Shown here: one piece after another, positions 1 through 9,482 of the stretch
How the letters are laid out: every line of letters begins with the position of its first letter
How positions within the stretch are numbered: position 1 is the first letter of the stretch
Virus record (IMG/VR): IMGVR_UViG_3300025133_000424
Location: 1-30,933 of that record
DNA length: 30,933 bases
Reading direction: 5' to 3' (one strand)
From: a virus
Made by a program: the position numbers and the translations under genes
Notes under the pieces: model-generated
What the model was told of the DNA's origin: nothing
What the model saw: the letters and a program-made list of their open reading frames with translations, nothing else
The model's database searches: none

Positions 1-3000
1 ATACACCACGGATTAGAATTCTCACCCCAATGTGTATCTATAACTTTTCTAACAGCAAGTTGTCCTTCTTTAGTATCAGCAACTTCATGTTCTGTAATAC
101 CATGTTTCTTATTGAAAACTTTACCCTTACCAAACTCTTTTACAGTCTTAGGATTTGTAGGTTTTGCTTTAGTTTTACCAGCGTACTTTTCTATAAGCTC
201 ATTAGGATTTCTATAAGAGAATATATCTTCTTTATATTTCTCAGCTAGCTCTACTGCTTGCTTTATTTTATAAGAATCTTCAAGTAGTTTAATATTACTT
301 GTAGCTAACCATTTAGTGGTTACCTGCTCGTATTTCCTCTTCTTACCATCAGGAACATTTAAACCATCAACAAAGTCAAACATCTTGTCAATTGTTTTAG
401 ATACTAACTTCTCTTTAACTAGATCAGGTCTACTTTTAGATATTGTTTTCTCATACTCAGCTCTATGACTTTTAGAATATTTTATATTATTATAGTTCTC
501 AGGAGAATCTAGCTTCTCAACATCCTTAACGGACTCAATAGTATTTTTCTTTTCAACTAACTGTACTTTCGATTTTACATCTAGTTGATTTAAAATATTC
601 TTAACAGCTTCAACATTCTGAAGAGCGTCGTCAGCAAAATACATGTCATTATATCCTTCTGAGAATTTCTCTAACATCCACATTGCTTTAGCTTCTCCAG
701 TACTATTACCTAATCCAGTAATATTCTTTAAAGGTATTTCTAATCCTTGAGATTTCAAAAACTCATGTATAGGTCCGGCAGCTTCCATTGGTCTAGCTGT
801 TAGGATAAATTGATCTTTTGTACCATACTTCTTAGCTCTATTTAAAGCTTTTTCAAAGAATGGTCCTCTTTGTCCACCGGTAATAACATTGAACTCTGAG
901 AAATCAAACTTACCACCTTTATCTAATATACTTTGTCCTTCGGTGGCAAATTGTTCCGCATCTAATCTAATTTTTTCATATCCATTAACAAAGTCATTCA
1001 TTTTGTTAACTAAATCTATAGGCATCGCGTCCTCTTGTTTTAACTTATCAGTTTTAACCTCCATAAATCTTTCACCAAACATTGTTTTAAAACCTGACTT
1101 ATTACCTTGAACAGCTTCATGATTTTTTTCTACTATTTTATCTAATAAAGATCTTTCTTTTCTAGCTTTATTTCTTTCTAACGCTGTTTTTAATGAAGTT
1201 TCAACAAACATCATACTAACGTCATATCCTTTACTTTTAAACTCGTTAACAAGTTTTTCCATAGCTTTTATAGAACCACCAGTACCATCAACAACCACAC
1301 CGTCAGCTTCACCTTGGTATTTCATCATTTTTCTTTTTGCTACACCCCTCGCTTGATGTTGTAATTTACCCAATATACTTCTTTGCTCTCTCGTGAAGTC
1401 GTTCATATTCTCTGGTAATCCATGGTTTTTCTTCAACCACTCTAAAGATATATCAGAATTAACTATTTTAAATCCTTGTCCTTCTAAGTTTAACTTCTTG
1501 ATAACGTTACCTTTACCACTCCCAGCTCCACCAGCTAGAAATATAACTTTTCTATTTGGTTTTGGCAAACCGTCAACATTAGGTATTCTAGCTCTAACTC
1601 CAGATTTAGTTGTAGCTAAAGTATCATCAAAATCCCAAGTAGACATACCTTTCTTTTTTTGATCTAGTTTCCTAGCTAGTCTTACAGCTTTATCTACAGT
1701 TTGCAAATCCTTTATTATCTCTCTTTTATTAGATTTTGAATATTGAGGACCAAGATTATCTTGTAAAGTTTTATTTAATTTACTTACGGTTTTCTTATGA
1801 TTTTCTTTAACCTTGTTCCAGTAGTTAACTTGAGCTTCACCATATATTTCCCCCGTGTATACATCTCTCATCATGTGAGCTTCTCCCATAGCAGTCCACT
1901 CGTTAAACCATCTTTTAGGAGGTATATCACCTATCTCATAATTAAACTGCATTCTGTCTCGGAACACCTCTCCAAAGTTCCTATTAAAGTCCACATGCAC
2001 AACGCCTACTGAATAACTATCCCACAGTTTTTGTAAGTCAACTTTCTTTCCAAAGAAGTAATGACCAGCTAATATTACAGCCATGTCTTTTGCTGGTATG
2101 CCATGCTCGTATTCAAAATTCTTTTTGTCTTCAAACTTACCTTCTTTAGCGTTCCATACTTTTCTTGTAAGCTTTCTAGTAGGTGGATTGACCGGTGCGT
2201 ATCTAAACAAAGCAGCTGATCTTAATGAAGTTTTCATGTTTCCTAAAAGCCCACCCATTAACATGGCTACCTCCTCCTTACCATAGGTTTTATTTTCTAT
2301 TAACTTGCTAGCACCCTCTAATATCTCCATGACTCTATCTTGATGAAACTTTGCGTTTTCTTTTCGAAGATCCATCTCTCTTTTAGAAACGTTGTCATCA
2401 ACCATTTCTTGAGTTGTTTTTTGCTTTCCATCAAACTCAGAACTTTCTGGTAGTTTTACTTTTCTTGTTTTTCCATCTTTAAACTCAAGCTCTATATATC
2501 TTCCTGGTTCTTTTTTCGTTCCACCTCCTTTTTTGTAGTTAATTAAATTTTCATAACCAGGTATTTTAACTAAATGTTCTTTTATAAAATTATCTTTTTT
2601 GTGAAAAGCTGAAGCGTATTTAGGATTGTTAGTAGAGTTTTCTAAGTGAGACTTACCTCTAATCTCATCGGCTATTGCTTTGTCTTTTATACGTTCTATC
2701 TCTTTAGAATCTACTATCTCCTCTATTTTTCTGTCAATCCTATCAGATAGCATGTCTGTGTTAAACTCTTGATATCTTTCTTTTTGCTTTGGATCTCTAA
2801 AAAGTTCAACCATAGACTTTTTAACACCCATCATTCTAGCAACAGCTTGTGCGGCATCAGGTACACTTACACTAGCAAGGTATTCCGCAACATCTACAGG
2901 GAACTTTTCCTTGTTTACAGTATATGAACCCATTTTAGCAACATACGGTTTTAAGAACGCTTTGTAATCATTAACAACTTTAGCTTTTAAAGAAGCTCCA

Positions 3001-6000
3001 TAAATATCTTGCAACCCATTTTTTCCGTAAGTATTATCATAAGCCCTACTAATAGCTTGCGGTGTTAATCCTTGTATGCCTATCTCACGGTGAAAAGCTC
3101 TCTTTTTATAATCAAAATCATAGATTGTATTTTCCCCTACATTTTCATTCCTATAAATAGATTTAGAATACATACCCTCAGATCTACCCTCAGCAACAAC
3201 ACTAAACCACTCTTCCTTACCAAAGCCCATTTCTTTAAGTTTCTCACGAACTGATTGGTTAACTACCATTCTCTCCACCTGTTTAACTAAAGCATGTATC
3301 CTAGAACTAGTATTAGAATCTTTCTTATATGAGTTTGGAATACCTCTCTCCATTACGCCAAACACCTCTAAAAAATCACTAGTCTTTATATTTTTCTTTT
3401 TAGTCCAGGGTGTTAAGTTATCTTTCCTAACTCCTTTATCATAAAAAGCTTCTAGTAATACGTTTTCAATACCAGTAGCTTTGTCTGGTCGCGCTTCATA
3501 TATTGGATTACCATCTCTATCCTTCTTACTTGTCTTAACCATCTTAATGGTATGATGCTCTGGTAACATAGCCTTAAACATATCTGCGTGCTTACTTATT
3601 ACCATTTGAGCATTTTTAACATCAGTTTTTGATAGATTACCAGTTTTAGGATCTATACCAAATACTTCTTTTTGAACCTCTTTTAAAACAACGTTCTTTA
3701 AAGATTTAAAAGTAGCTTTAGTTAAATCAATTTTCTTACCGTCTTTAATAGAATATGGTTTGCTACTAATTAAATTCACGGTACTCATTACCATGTTTTT
3801 AATACGTTTACCTTGTGGTCCAAGCCTATCAGCTATTTTAATTGTTTTACCATTAGTTTCAAACGCGCTTGGTGTTGATGTAACCGTAGGCATCTTACCC
3901 ACTTTCTTAGCAACGCCAGCTTCAGACATGCTTTTAGCTTGAATCTTTGCTTTACCAGCTTCTAATATTCCAGAATACTTTTTAGGTAGTAATCCACCCA
4001 TGTAAGCTCCAAAAGGAACTTTTTCAGGTGGTGATATTACTTTTTTAGTTTTAGGATCAAAAACTCTTTCAGCTCTATAAGTACGAGCTAAGTCTACTAA
4101 CTTTGCATTATAGTCGGAGAACCACTCGTTAACATCATCATACTTTAATCCTTCTTCTAGTGTTATGTGTTTAGCTTTGTTAGCGGCTTCTAAAGCTAAT
4201 TTAAAAGAAGCAGCCATATTATTTTCAACTAATCTCTGTTGATTTCTAGTAGATGCTTGTAAGTTTCCGTTAGCATCTCTTATATTTTCTTCAACTATTT
4301 TATTTTCTATTTCTCTATTTTTCTCGATAATTTCTTTAGTACTCTTTTTTGTGATACCAAGATTTTCAGATATACGATCGTTTTGATATATATCTTTACT
4401 TTTAGAAGAGACAGCATCTGGATGTAATCCAGCTTTATCTCCGGCAAGTTCTCTTAAACCTTCTATAGTTTCTGCTCTAACTTGTTTAGCCGCTGAAACA
4501 TCTCCTAATAAATTATAAAGATCTTGAGCTGCCTTAGTAGATCTAGAACCGTTTAAATCATATTTATAAAGATTAGACATCCCTATGTTTTTTAACCAAG
4601 GGTAAACGAGTTTACCAGCTTTACGCATAGATCCAATGTTAAACTTTATATCCTTGTTTTTTATAGCGTCACTAATCGATGTTATATATTCTTCATAGTA
4701 TTCTCTTTCGTGTTTTTCTATTTTTTTACCATTGCTATCTGTTTTGAAAGATCCATCTAAGTTTTCTTCATACCTATAATTATCGTCAATTCTTTTTTGA
4801 ATTATAGCTTGTTCTTTTAAAGAGAACTTATTAACTAATTGCTTAATTATATTTATACCCGCGCGGGTAACCTTACCCTTTTTAGCTCCAGATTTGTACT
4901 TAAAAGAGTTTCTTAAAATATGGTGGACAACTTCGTGCACAGGCGCTCCTAAATTCTTTCTTAATCTGAGCACTCTCATGTTTAAATGTAGGACACCATC
5001 AACATAAGCAGCGTCTGCCTCTGGATCTAGTTTATTACCGTTTTTATCTTTTAGATTACTCCATTGAGTTTTGTTATGTTGCTTTACAGAGGAGCCAAGT
5101 TTTTCAGCTAAATTTCTAGCAGCGTCAATCTCAGCTTTTAATAATGAATTCCACTTTGTTTGATACTGCTTAAATCTAATATCATTAGCTTCATATAGCT
5201 TTTTATTTGTTTCTTTTAAAGATCTTAATTCTGCTCCTAAGCTTTCCCCACCCTTACCATCTTTAATAGATTTTTCAATTTCCTCAATTCTACTTTTATT
5301 TCTTTCAATAGATATTGTATCTCTTATATAATCGTCTCTAGTTGAGTCCGTTTTTTTATAACCAATTAGTTCAGCGAGTTGAGTTAAATGAGAGATATAA
5401 TCACGAGTATTCATATACCATTTTCCTTGCGCCGAACCTATATCTATTCCATTAAGTCTCAATAATTCCTCCACCTTCCAAGGTTTCATTTTAGCGATAG
5501 CGTCATAATCTTTACTACTAGAAGTTAGATCTTTTTTAAGATTTTCAAATGCCTCCCATTGCATTCTATTATACTCGTCCATCCTGTTTTTACCAGTTTT
5601 GGAATCTGGTTTTTGATATTGCTTCTTAAAATTCTTAACTTCGTTAAATAATTTAAGATGTTTCCCGTTAACCTTTGCTTCTTCTATCTTCTTCTTTTTC
5701 GCCTCTGCATTTAACGTACTATCTTTGTTTATTTCTTCAATCTTTTTATCTACAGCTTTCTTAATAGCATTATCACCATAAAAACCATTTTTTCTTTTTA
5801 CTACTCCTAATTCTTTTGCCGCATTATTAGATTCTACAGTCTCTCCTTTTAAGTGAGCTACATCTCTTTTAAACTCCTTCATCCAAGATGGGTGTACTTT
5901 TCCAACACTAAGTATTGACAGTGCTGCAGCTGTATTCATAAAGTGCTCTACAGTCCAAGTGTCTTTTAGTTTTTCAGCCAAACTAATATCTTCATCTTTA

Positions 6001-8612
6001 ATAGCGCTATCTATCGCGGCTTGTACACTTTCTGCTACTAACAACATAGCCGACCCCGTAGTACCTTGACCAAGCATCTTACCTCCACCTTTCCTCATCC
6101 CATGCATAAACCCTTGCTTGTTCATAACTTTAGGTAAAATATATTTACCGACAGCTGTGTTAGCAACTCTGCTATACATACGCCCAGATAACGTCGCCCA
6201 CGCAGGACCCATCAGCCCCATCGTAACAGGCATTGTGAAATTAGTTTCACCAGTCTCAAGATTTATAGTATGAGCCTTGAAAGAATCCTCTCCCATTGAG
6301 TTAACTCCTCCCATATCACCAAAAGCATGTTCTCCAGCAACCTCAGCTATAGACCACTCAATTGGAGTTGCAATAGCTGGAACGGCAAATTTATCAATAA
6401 CCTTGGCCCATGTTTTACTCTTGTTTTTTCCTCCTGTGAATATATTAGTTAGTTTTTGTACGCCACTATGTATTTTTTTAGTTCCACCTGCTTTTTTAAG
6501 GAAGTATAATTCTGTTAGTAAAGGAGCTAAATCGGTTCCAATTTTTGTAATAGATTCGTATGTGTATCTATTAAATCCAAACTCTTCTCCACTTTCACCA
6601 AATCTCTCAACATCGTAACCTTCTGCTTCTAATGTTGCCTCAAATATATCTCGAGATTCATCTTCTATAGTTCCCCACACAGCTTCACCGGTAAATGCTC
6701 TAGATAAGTTATCATGAAATTCAAATAGAATATTTTCTCTACCACTAAACCAATACTCTGGATTTTGCGCTATGTTTATATTTAAATCGTAAGCTCTAGA
6801 CAGTGTTTTAAATTTCAATAATTCATTGTCAAACATACGTTGCAAGTCAGATCCACCTGGTAAATTAGTTAAAGGTTTATCAGAACCAAACAAGTCTCCA
6901 GACTCTACAATCTGAGCCAAGCTTACCATATCATCATCGTAACTATCACTAGAAAAATCGAACCATCCCCCTATCTGGTTTGCAACTTCCGCTGGTACAG
7001 AACCCATCATTTCTTCCAGTATTTGAGCGCTGTTACCACTAGCTATTTTAGCTAAATTCTCGAGGCGTATAGCCGATTGTTGACGCAATTTCTTTAAAGT
7101 AACTTTATCAAGATCCTTTGCTAGTTTCTCTGCGTTTACTTCTATTCCCTCTCCTTCTGAACCTTCTTCAGGTGGAGTCATTTTAATATCTAAATATTTG
7201 CCGTTTTCGTCATAAAGAGTTTTCCATTCTTTTTCATCTGCAATTTGTTCTAGTCTATTAATTAAAGCTTCCTCGTCTCCCTCAGATCTTCCAGACCTAA
7301 CATTCTCTAATTCACGCTTAAGCTTATAATATTCCTGCTCATCTTTATTAAAGTATACCCATGAGTTATCTTCTAGGTAATTATTATATTCTTCTTCAGA
7401 ACCAAATGATTCAACTTTTTCTTTAGTTAATTTTGAATCAGCTATTTCTAAACTATGCTTTAATATATCTTGGCGCTTATCGAATATATACTCATAAGAA
7501 ACAAATGTACCATCTTTTAAAGTAACTCCTCCAGACATATCAGCGGTATATGAATCATAAGCTCCAAGAGTAAGAATTTCTTGAGGTAAACCAAGAAGAC
7601 CCTTAAACCCCGAATGACTCTGTAATCTTAGACCCGTACCTTCTTTAACATCAATAATACCTGCATCACCAAATATTCCAGGTAATCCTTCTTTTGGTGC
7701 GAAACTATCATTTCCAGTAACTATATCACCCTTATTAGCAAATCTAGCTCTATTTGTTTGGTTGTCATCTAAGACCAGATCGTTAGGAGTGAAAATCTCT
7801 GATAACTCATCATATAATTCCTCATTGTTCTTAGTTTTTGTAACACTATTGTCTAACTCGTAGTACTGACTACCCATATTTTCATCTATATGAGAACGTA
7901 TTTTACTAGTTATTTCATTTAAACTTGACACCGATTCTCCAAACTTTGACCCCGAACCCTTATCATACATCGGAATTTTAAAACCCTCTCCATTTTTTTG
8001 GTCTCCAATTAAAACTTCTATAGTATTCCAACTAGAACCCACATTAAGCCAATCAGTCCAAACTGGATTTGCTTCCACAAATCTTACATCAACACCTTTT
8101 TCTTCATAAAACTTATTAAGAGCGGGTACATATTCTTCCTCAGTAGCATCTAATACTCGTAACTTTTCATCTAAACCCTCGTGTTTAGAATAAACAGCTT
8201 GCATTCCTCTTCCCCCGTAATTAGGTATTTTTACTTTAGCATCAACTTTACCCCCGTATTTCTCTACTCTTTCTTCTTGTTTTTTCTGTTTCTCTATTTC
8301 TTTTGCTTTATTCTTTACATCTATTTTAGCTGAAATTTTTTTTCCGAGTATTGTCGCTTGCCTCACACTCTCAACTATCGGGCTTTTTGACTGCGCATGT
8401 AAGTCGCCTGGTACGTTAGGTCGATTTACACCTGATTGAAACTCATCTGGAATAAAACCCTCTTCACCTCTCCACCAACTAGTTTCTCTAGACTCCTTTA
8501 ACTTGTTAGCCTCTCGTTTTCTTATTTCAGCAAGTTCACTCTCCGAGTATCGTCCAGAATCTATGTACGTCTTCATTATTTCATCTAATAATGTCATTTG
8601 AGTTTCCGCCAT
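1..8612 (-). CDS. Giant multidomain virion/ejection-type protein with zincin-like, HAD phosphatase and P-loop kinase modules (3' end beyond window)
   Basis: The frame opens at ATG 8612-8610, one base after the stop of the upstream gene, and stays open to the window edge, giving at least 2870 residues with the C-terminus missing. The N-terminal third is charged and helical. Residues about 700-860 hold several hydrophobic, Gly/Ala-rich stretches that could be membrane-active. An HEVVH zinc-site motif lies at 1226-1230. An EHGIP motif at 2169-2173 is weakly HNH-like. HAD motif I (DFDDT) is at 2327-2331, a P-loop (GGAGSGK) at 2361-2367, and later HAD motifs near T2605 and DD 2661-2662. Very large proteins mixing enzyme modules are known in podoviruses and marine phages as ejected internal proteins; the enzyme modules are what I see, and the ejection role is inferred from size and position. 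It is most likely co-transcribed with the virion genes upstream. I read many separate stretches in frame and found no interrupting stop. Confidence 0.85.
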   Translation of the reverse strand, partial: MAETQMTLLDEIMKTYIDSGRYSESELAEIRKREANKLKESRETSWWRGEEGFIPDEFQSGVNRPNVPGDLHAQSKSPIVESVRQATILGKKISAKIDVKNKAKEIEKQKKQEERVEKYGGKVDAKVKIPNYGGRGMQAVYSKHEGLDEKLRVLDATEEEYVPALNKFYEEKGVDVRFVEANPVWTDWLNVGSSWNTIEVLIGDQKNGEGFKIPMYDKGSGSKFGESVSSLNEITSKIRSHIDENMGSQYYELDNSVTKTKNNEELYDELSEIFTPNDLVLDDNQTNRARFANKGDIVTGNDSFAPKEGLPGIFGDAGIIDVKEGTGLRLQSHSGFKGLLGLPQEILTLGAYDSYTADMSGGVTLKDGTFVSYEYIFDKRQDILKHSLEIADSKLTKEKVESFGSEEEYNNYLEDNSWVYFNKDEQEYYKLKRELENVRSGRSEGDEEALINRLEQIADEKEWKTLYDENGKYLDIKMTPPEEGSEGEGIEVNAEKLAKDLDKVTLKKLRQQSAIRLENLAKIASGNSAQILEEMMGSVPAEVANQIGGWFDFSSDSYDDDMVSLAQIVESGDLFGSDKPLTNLPGGSDLQRMFDNELLKFKTLSRAYDLNINIAQNPEYWFSGRENILFEFHDNLSRAFTGEAVWGTIEDESRDIFEATLEAEGYDVERFGESGEEFGFNRYTYESITKIGTDLAPLLTELYFLKKAGGTKKIHSGVQKLTNIFTGGKNKSKTWAKVIDKFAVPAIATPIEWSIAEVAGEHAFGDMGGVNSMGEDSFKAHTINLETGETNFTMPVTMGLMGPAWATLSGRMYSRVANTAVGKYILPKVMNKQGFMHGMRKGGGKMLGQGTTGSAMLLVAESVQAAIDSAIKDEDISLAEKLKDTWTVEHFMNTAAALSILSVGKVHPSWMKEFKRDVAHLKGETVESNNAAKELGVVKRKNGFYGDNAIKKAVDKKIEEINKDSTLNAEAKKKKIEEAKVNGKHLKLFNEVKNFKKQYQKPDSKTGKNRMDEYNRMQWEAFENLKKDLTSSSKDYDAIAKMKPWKVEELLRLNGIDIGSAQGKWYMNTRDYISHLTQLAELIGYKKTDSTRDDYIRDTISIERNKSRIEEIEKSIKDGKGGESLGAELRSLKETNKKLYEANDIRFKQYQTKWNSLLKAEIDAARNLAEKLGSSVKQHNKTQWSNLKDKNGNKLDPEADAAYVDGVLHLNMRVLRLRKNLGAPVHEVVHHILRNSFKYKSGAKKGKVTRAGINIIKQLVNKFSLKEQAIIQKRIDDNYRYEENLDGSFKTDSNGKKIEKHEREYYEEYITSISDAIKNKDIKFNIGSMRKAGKLVYPWLKNIGMSNLYKYDLNGSRSTKAAQDLYNLLGDVSAAKQVRAETIEGLRELAGDKAGLHPDAVSSKSKDIYQNDRISENLGITKKSTKEIIEKNREIENKIVEENIRDANGNLQASTRNQQRLVENNMAASFKLALEAANKAKHITLEEGLKYDDVNEWFSDYNAKLVDLARTYRAERVFDPKTKKVISPPEKVPFGAYMGGLLPKKYSGILEAGKAKIQAKSMSEAGVAKKVGKMPTVTSTPSAFETNGKTIKIADRLGPQGKRIKNMVMSTVNLISSKPYSIKDGKKIDLTKATFKSLKNVVLKEVQKEVFGIDPKTGNLSKTDVKNAQMVISKHADMFKAMLPEHHTIKMVKTSKKDRDGNPIYEARPDKATGIENVLLEAFYDKGVRKDNLTPWTKKKNIKTSDFLEVFGVMERGIPNSYKKDSNTSSRIHALVKQVERMVVNQSVREKLKEMGFGKEEWFSVVAEGRSEGMYSKSIYRNENVGENTIYDFDYKKRAFHREIGIQGLTPQAISRAYDNTYGKNGLQDIYGASLKAKVVNDYKAFLKPYVAKMGSYTVNKEKFPVDVAEYLASVSVPDAAQAVARMMGVKKSMVELFRDPKQKERYQEFNTDMLSDRIDRKIEEIVDSKEIERIKDKAIADEIRGKSHLENSTNNPKYASAFHKKDNFIKEHLVKIPGYENLINYKKGGGTKKEPGRYIELEFKDGKTRKVKLPESSEFDGKQKTTQEMVDDNVSKREMDLRKENAKFHQDRVMEILEGASKLIENKTYGKEEVAMLMGGLLGNMKTSLRSAALFRYAPVNPPTRKLTRKVWNAKEGKFEDKKNFEYEHGIPAKDMAVILAGHYFFGKKVDLQKLWDSYSVGVVHVDFNRNFGEVFRDRMQFNYEIGDIPPKRWFNEWTAMGEAHMMRDVYTGEIYGEAQVNYWNKVKENHKKTVSKLNKTLQDNLGPQYSKSNKREIIKDLQTVDKAVRLARKLDQKKKGMSTWDFDDTLATTKSGVRARIPNVDGLPKPNRKVIFLAGGAGSGKGNVIKKLNLEGQGFKIVNSDISLEWLKKNHGLPENMNDFTREQRSILGKLQHQARGVAKRKMMKYQGEADGVVVDGTGGSIKAMEKLVNEFKSKGYDVSMMFVETSLKTALERNKARKERSLLDKIVEKNHEAVQGNKSGFKTMFGERFMEVKTDKLKQEDAMPIDLVNKMNDFVNGYEKIRLDAEQFATEGQSILDKGGKFDFSEFNVITGGQRGPFFEKALNRAKKYGTKDQFILTARPMEAAGPIHEFLKSQGLEIPLKNITGLGNSTGEAKAMWMLEKFSEGYNDMYFADDALQNVEAVKNILNQLDVKSKVQLVEKKNTIESVKDVEKLDSPENYNNIKYSKSHRAEYEKTISKSRPDLVKEKLVSKTIDKMFDFVDGLNVPDGKKRKYEQVTTKWLATSNIKLLEDSYKIKQAVELAEKYKEDIFSYRNPNELIEKYAGKTKAKPTNPKTVKEFGKGKVFNKKHGITEHEVADTKEGQLAVRKVIDTHWGENSNPWC
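543..1655 (-). other. HAD phosphatase domain interrupted by a zeta-toxin/PNK-like P-loop kinase domain (giant protein residues ~2320-2690)
   Basis: HAD motif I, STWDFDDTLA, has its nucleophile and acid/base Asp at D2327 and D2329. About 20 residues later a P-loop kinase starts: Walker A GGAGSGK at 2361-2367, then NSD about 20 residues on, a buried VVVDGTG strand, an FVETS strand, and an Arg/Lys-rich lid (RNKARKERSL). After the kinase (ending near 2530) the sequence returns to the HAD fold at RLDAEQFATEG (2549 on), with motif II ILTARP (T2605) and motif IV FADDALQNVEAV (D2661, D2662). HAD motif III Lys is probably in the KNITGL/AK stretch between them. The pair of activities matches polynucleotide kinase-phosphatases, but the domain arrangement (kinase inserted in the cap position) differs from T4 Pnk. 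The substrate is unknown; a zeta-like sugar-nucleotide kinase is an alternative. Confidence 0.75.
4683..5075 (-). other. Zincin-like metallopeptidase segment (HExxH) within the giant protein
   Basis: Residues about 1180-1310 of the giant protein contain APVHEVVHHIL, with the HExxH centre at 1226-1230. An acidic helix containing YYEEYITS follows, with E1307/E1308 as candidates for the third metal ligand in the gluzincin style. The hydrophobic residue two places before the first His (P-V-H-E) and the amphipathic helix fit a zincin active-site helix. In this setting a peptidase could process the giant chain itself, act on capsid or ejection proteins, or cut host proteins or wall peptides. A chance HExxH is possible in a chain this long, but the surrounding helical context and the downstream Glu make a real site more likely. 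Confidence 0.55.
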
Positions 8613-8613
8613 A

Positions 8614-9477
8614 TTAAACTTGAGTATTTTCTGTGTTAGTTTTTTCTACGTTACCTTGTGGTTTTGTTCTAGCTATTAATTCATCAGCTCTTCTAATCTC
8701 TGCTGGGGTTTGATAATTTTCATCAAACGCTTTTCTTATTCTATTACCATAATATGTATGCAGTCTATTATCGAAATCAGGATTAAAGGAATCAGGATGT
8801 AACATATTATCTGGTATTTGACCAGATTTCATAGCTTCTTGATTTTCTACAACATAATCATTTAAAAAATATCTACCACCAATTTTATCAGAAACTAAAA
8901 CTTTCCACGCGTCTGAGTCTTCTAATATTTTACTTACCTCCCAATCTATATCGAAATCTAACGGTTCTCCCATGTCATTACGTTGTCGCACCGCGCTTTG
9001 CTGTAGTCTCATGAAGTCAGCTTCTTCGGTACCTTTCAAAACCCAATTTTCAGTTAAGTCTTCTCGTCTTTTAAACCATTCTTCCCCGTTTTCTTTTTTG
9101 ACACTAAACACAAAATCTAAATTATCATCAAGAGAAATCCTACCGTTTTCAGTAAAAAAAGCTCTATCAAAATGTAAATCAGTATAGTTTGAATACATAC
9201 TCATCCCACCTTTTCCACTCCCGTAATTCATTGCAAACTCTTCCTTTATTGCTTTTAAATTATCAAGTTCTCTAGACCACTTTTCAATTTGTCCTTTAAA
9301 GTGAGATGCCATTTCTTTGTTACCCTCAGCCATATGTTTATCGTAATTTCTTACGCAACTAGCGACATTTTTATTAATTTGCTCTTGATTAGCTTTTCCA
9401 TGTATTTCAGAGGATAGTGAGTTTTTACCATAAGTAATGTTCTCAAAATATTTCCTAACTTGTTTATCGTCAGCCAT
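8614..9477 (-). CDS. Unrecognised 287-residue virion-region protein
   Basis: I do not recognise this protein. Residues 1-100 are charged and look helical (EIHGKANQEQINKNV..., RELDNLKAIKEEF), with a small Gly-rich patch GSGKGGMSMYS near 87-97 that is not a Walker A motif. The middle is mixed alpha/beta and rich in Asp, Glu and Trp, and the C-terminal 30 residues (KPQGNVEKTNTENTQV) look disordered. There is no signal peptide or membrane segment. It sits five bases after the S74-type gene and one base before the giant gene, so it is probably translated with both. Position and size would suit an internal core or ejection accessory protein, perhaps a partner of the giant protein, but that is context only. 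Confidence 0.85.
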   Translation of the reverse strand: MADDKQVRKYFENITYGKNSLSSEIHGKANQEQINKNVASCVRNYDKHMAEGNKEMASHFKGQIEKWSRELDNLKAIKEEFAMNYGSGKGGMSMYSNYTDLHFDRAFFTENGRISLDDNLDFVFSVKKENGEEWFKRREDLTENWVLKGTEEADFMRLQQSAVRQRNDMGEPLDFDIDWEVSKILEDSDAWKVLVSDKIGGRYFLNDYVVENQEAMKSGQIPDNMLHPDSFNPDFDNRLHTYYGNRIRKAFDENYQTPAEIRRADELIARTKPQGNVEKTNTENTQV

Positions 9478-9482
9478 TCTAT

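Noticed and set aside
1-8600. About 8.6 kb that looks gene-free on the minus strand with scattered plus-strand frames of 60-113 residues
   Set aside because: It is one minus-strand frame that runs off the window. The plus-strand frames are Ser/Leu/Phe-rich shadows of its codons without leaders or recognisable motifs.
9180-9230. GSGKGGMS in the 287-residue protein as a P-loop
   Set aside because: There is no preceding hydrophobic strand, no GxxxxGK spacing and no Walker B. It is more likely a flexible Gly-rich turn.
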